Source: SIG578 sp045543635
GTDB taxonomy: Bacteria; Bacillota; Clostridia; Oscillospirales; Ruminococcaceae
Length of the DNA stretch: 6,728 nucleotides
NCBI GenBank assembly: GCA_045543635.1
Contig: JAZQMT010000114.1
Location: forward strand, 1-6,728
Direction of reading: 5' to 3'
Below the pieces are notes generated by a model. The model was not told where the DNA came from. It was given only the letters and a program-made list of their open reading frames with translations, and searched no databases. Shown piece after piece: positions 5,540 to 6,728 of this stretch. Position 1 is the stretch's first letter, and every line of letters starts with the position of its first letter. The position numbers and the translations under genes are program-made.

Positions 5540-6562
5540 ATGCGCGCAAATAACGGCTCATTTAGTGAAGAGGAGATTGGCAGCAGAATGACCGCTAATC
5601 TTATCTCGTTTCGTGCCGAAATTGGAGTTCGGGAAGCTATGCGGGAGCTTATCAGGCAGGCGGCAGACAATGATAACATTTCAACAATTTATGTAGTTGA
5701 TGAAGAGGGCGTACTGGTTGGCACCATTGACCTTCCTGATTTGATTATTGCCCGCGAAAATACAAAACTCGAAACGATTATTAACATTACCTATCCGCAT
5801 GTTTATGCTAACGAACAAATTAGTGACTGTATTGAACGGCTAAAAGCGTATTCAGAGGACTCTATTCCGGTGCTGGATAAAGATAATAGGCTAATGGGAG
5901 TACTTACATCTCAGGATATGATGCGGCTTATAGATGATGAGTTTGGTGATGATTATGCAAAACTTGCCGGACTTACCGAGCAAGAGGATCTAAACGAGTC
6001 GATGAAAAAAAGCGTTGCAAAAAGGCTACCGTGGCTTATTGTTCTTTTTGGTTTAGGAATGTTTGTGTCCGCTGTTGTGGGTATGTTCGAAGGTGTTGTG
6101 GCACATTTAACTCTTGTGGTTAATTTTCAGTCTCTCGTTTTAGCCATGGCAGGAAATGTAGGAACACAGTCCCTTGCGGTAACAATTCGGGTTTTGATGG
6201 ATGAACAGATAGATGGCAGACAAAAGCTCTTTCTTGTATTGAAAGAAGCACGGGTCGGTCTGATGAGCGGAATTCTTTTGGGGATTTTGTCCTTTTTCAT
6301 TATCGGCGGTTATCTTATGGTTTTTAAAGGTCAATCTATCATGCTCGCTTTTTCGGTTTCACTTTGTTGCGGCATTGCCATGCTGGTGTCTATGCTTCTG
6401 TCAAGTGTTTCGGGGACTACCATACCGTTAATTTTTAAAAAGCTGAAAATTGATCCTGCAGTAGCGTCAGGTCCCCTGATTACTACCATTAATGATCTTG
6501 TTGCAGTAGTATCCTATTATGGTCTTGCGTGGCTTTTGCTCATTCGGACTTTAAATTTATGA
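5540..6562 (+). CDS. mgtE: MgtE-family magnesium transporter lacking the N-terminal domain
   Basis: This 340-residue Mg2+ channel/transporter of the cytoplasmic membrane has a CBS pair (about 13-72 and 80-133, with IYVVDEEGVLVG at 50-61 and IPVLDKDNRLMGVLTSQD at 109-126), a connecting helix ending KRLPWL (161-166), and the MgtE membrane domain. Five helices fit at about 164-184, 190-218, 237-262, 266-300 and 310-334. The signature AGNVGTQS (204-211) and TTIND (315-319) are present; Asp319 matches the conserved pore Asp of characterised MgtE. Family members are usually about 450 residues because a superhelical MgtE_N domain precedes CBS; here only about 12 residues do. The start is firm: AGGAGG (5526-5531) is 8 nt before the ATG, and no MgtE_N-like sequence is upstream. 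CBS and N domains together sense cytosolic Mg2+ and close the pore, so gating may differ. No Mg2+ riboswitch is visible in the leader. Confidence 0.92.
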   Translation: MRANNGSFSEEEIGSRMTANLISFRAEIGVREAMRELIRQAADNDNISTIYVVDEEGVLVGTIDLPDLIIARENTKLETIINITYPHVYANEQISDCIERLKAYSEDSIPVLDKDNRLMGVLTSQDMMRLIDDEFGDDYAKLAGLTEQEDLNESMKKSVAKRLPWLIVLFGLGMFVSAVVGMFEGVVAHLTLVVNFQSLVLAMAGNVGTQSLAVTIRVLMDEQIDGRQKLFLVLKEARVGLMSGILLGILSFFIIGGYLMVFKGQSIMLAFSVSLCCGIAMLVSMLLSSVSGTTIPLIFKKLKIDPAVASGPLITTINDLVAVVSYYGLAWLLLIRTLNL

Positions 6563-6728
6563 GTTTATAGAAAAAATCTGTCGCACGTATGAGTCGTACT
6601 CTAAAGGATAGTAAAAAAGCTGTGTGGATTTTACACACAGCTTTAAATTGTCTGTGACAAAGTTAACCCCCTGTTCTACAGGGGGCAAAAAAATAGCTTT
6701 TAGCGAGGAGTAGAGTAGACAAGAAAAA
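6563..6728. other. Gene-free right edge with stacked hairpins
   Basis: No coding region can be supported. Besides the terminator at 6611-6644 there are perfect short inverted repeats: GAGT/ACTC at 6591-6601, TTGTC/GACAA at 6648-6660, and CCCCCTGT/ACAGGGGG around TCT at 6667-6685. The last is strong but has no U-tract directly after it on either strand; on the plus strand it is followed by an A run. The final bases (AGCGAGGAGTAGAGTAGAC, 6702-6720) are purine-rich and unassigned. The layout fits an intergenic gap with a gene starting or ending beyond the edge. Confidence 0.5.
6611..6644 (-). terminator. Terminator hairpin between mgtE and a gene beyond the right edge
   Basis: A perfect 11-bp stem, AAAGCTGTGTG (6616-6626) with CACACAGCTTT (6634-6644), has a 7-nt loop. 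On the minus strand its 3' arm runs into further T residues (six in all, then ACT), a good intrinsic terminator for a leftward gene beyond the window. On the plus strand only the TTT within the stem follows, so it would be a weaker terminator for mgtE, 53 nt past its stop codon. A bidirectional role is plausible. Confidence 0.7.

Noticed and set aside
6702..6728. Possible start of a T-box or second riboswitch (GAGGAGTAG-like bases at the right edge)
   Set aside because: Only a few purine-rich bases are present before the window ends; no stem, specifier region or partner strand can be seen.
1..6728. Mobile elements, CRISPR arrays or phage genes
   Set aside because: No transposase, integrase, spaced direct repeats or phage proteins were found; the lone tRNA shows no duplicated 3' end nearby that would mark an integration site.

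Overview
The window looks like chromosomal DNA of an anaerobic Firmicute, most likely a gut-type Clostridia (Oscillospiraceae/Lachnospiraceae-like). The grounds are moderate GC with AT-rich intergenic gaps, strong AGGAGG-type ribosome binding sites, near-consensus sigma-A promoters, U-tailed intrinsic terminators, a tRNA gene with encoded CCA, and proteins that read as typical Clostridia members of their families. The taxonomic call is an inference from style; there is no rRNA or other marker gene.

Layout, left to right. Positions 1-191 hold no gene but a run of tight hairpins, at least two of which are terminator-like. A P-type cation ATPase (892 aa) is encoded leftward from 2870 to 192. Its 5' leader (about 2898-3028) carries a yybP-ykoY-type Mn2+ riboswitch: a TTGACA-17-TATACT promoter, the GGGAGTAG signature, a three-helix aptamer, and a terminator hairpin whose 5' arm overlaps the aptamer closing helix. 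Next, also leftward, is a TVP38/TMEM64 (VTT/DedA-superfamily) membrane protein (229 aa from the ATG at 3767). A 209-bp divergent promoter region separates it from a rightward cytoplasmic alpha/beta hydrolase related to CE15 glucuronoyl esterases (394 aa), which has its own promoter and a strong terminator. A single tRNA-Leu(UAG) follows with its own consensus promoter and terminator. Then comes a rightward MgtE-family Mg2+ transporter (340 aa) that has the CBS pair and five membrane helices but lacks the usual N-terminal MgtE_N domain. The right edge is non-coding and hairpin-rich, probably a convergent terminator region.

How the parts fit. Two of the four proteins are divalent-cation transporters, and the ATPase is under an apparent Mn2+ ON-switch, so the likely job of that unit is to export Mn2+ and/or Ca2+ when cytosolic Mn2+ is high. 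The membrane protein upstream may be co-transcribed into the riboswitch but also has its own promoter. The hydrolase and tRNA are separate transcription units with no evident link to metals. The most interesting features are the riboswitch-ATPase pair, whose ion-site residues look like a two-site Ca2+ pump although the sensor is for Mn2+, the domain-trimmed MgtE, and the CE15-like enzyme with no export signal and a changed catalytic-acid position.
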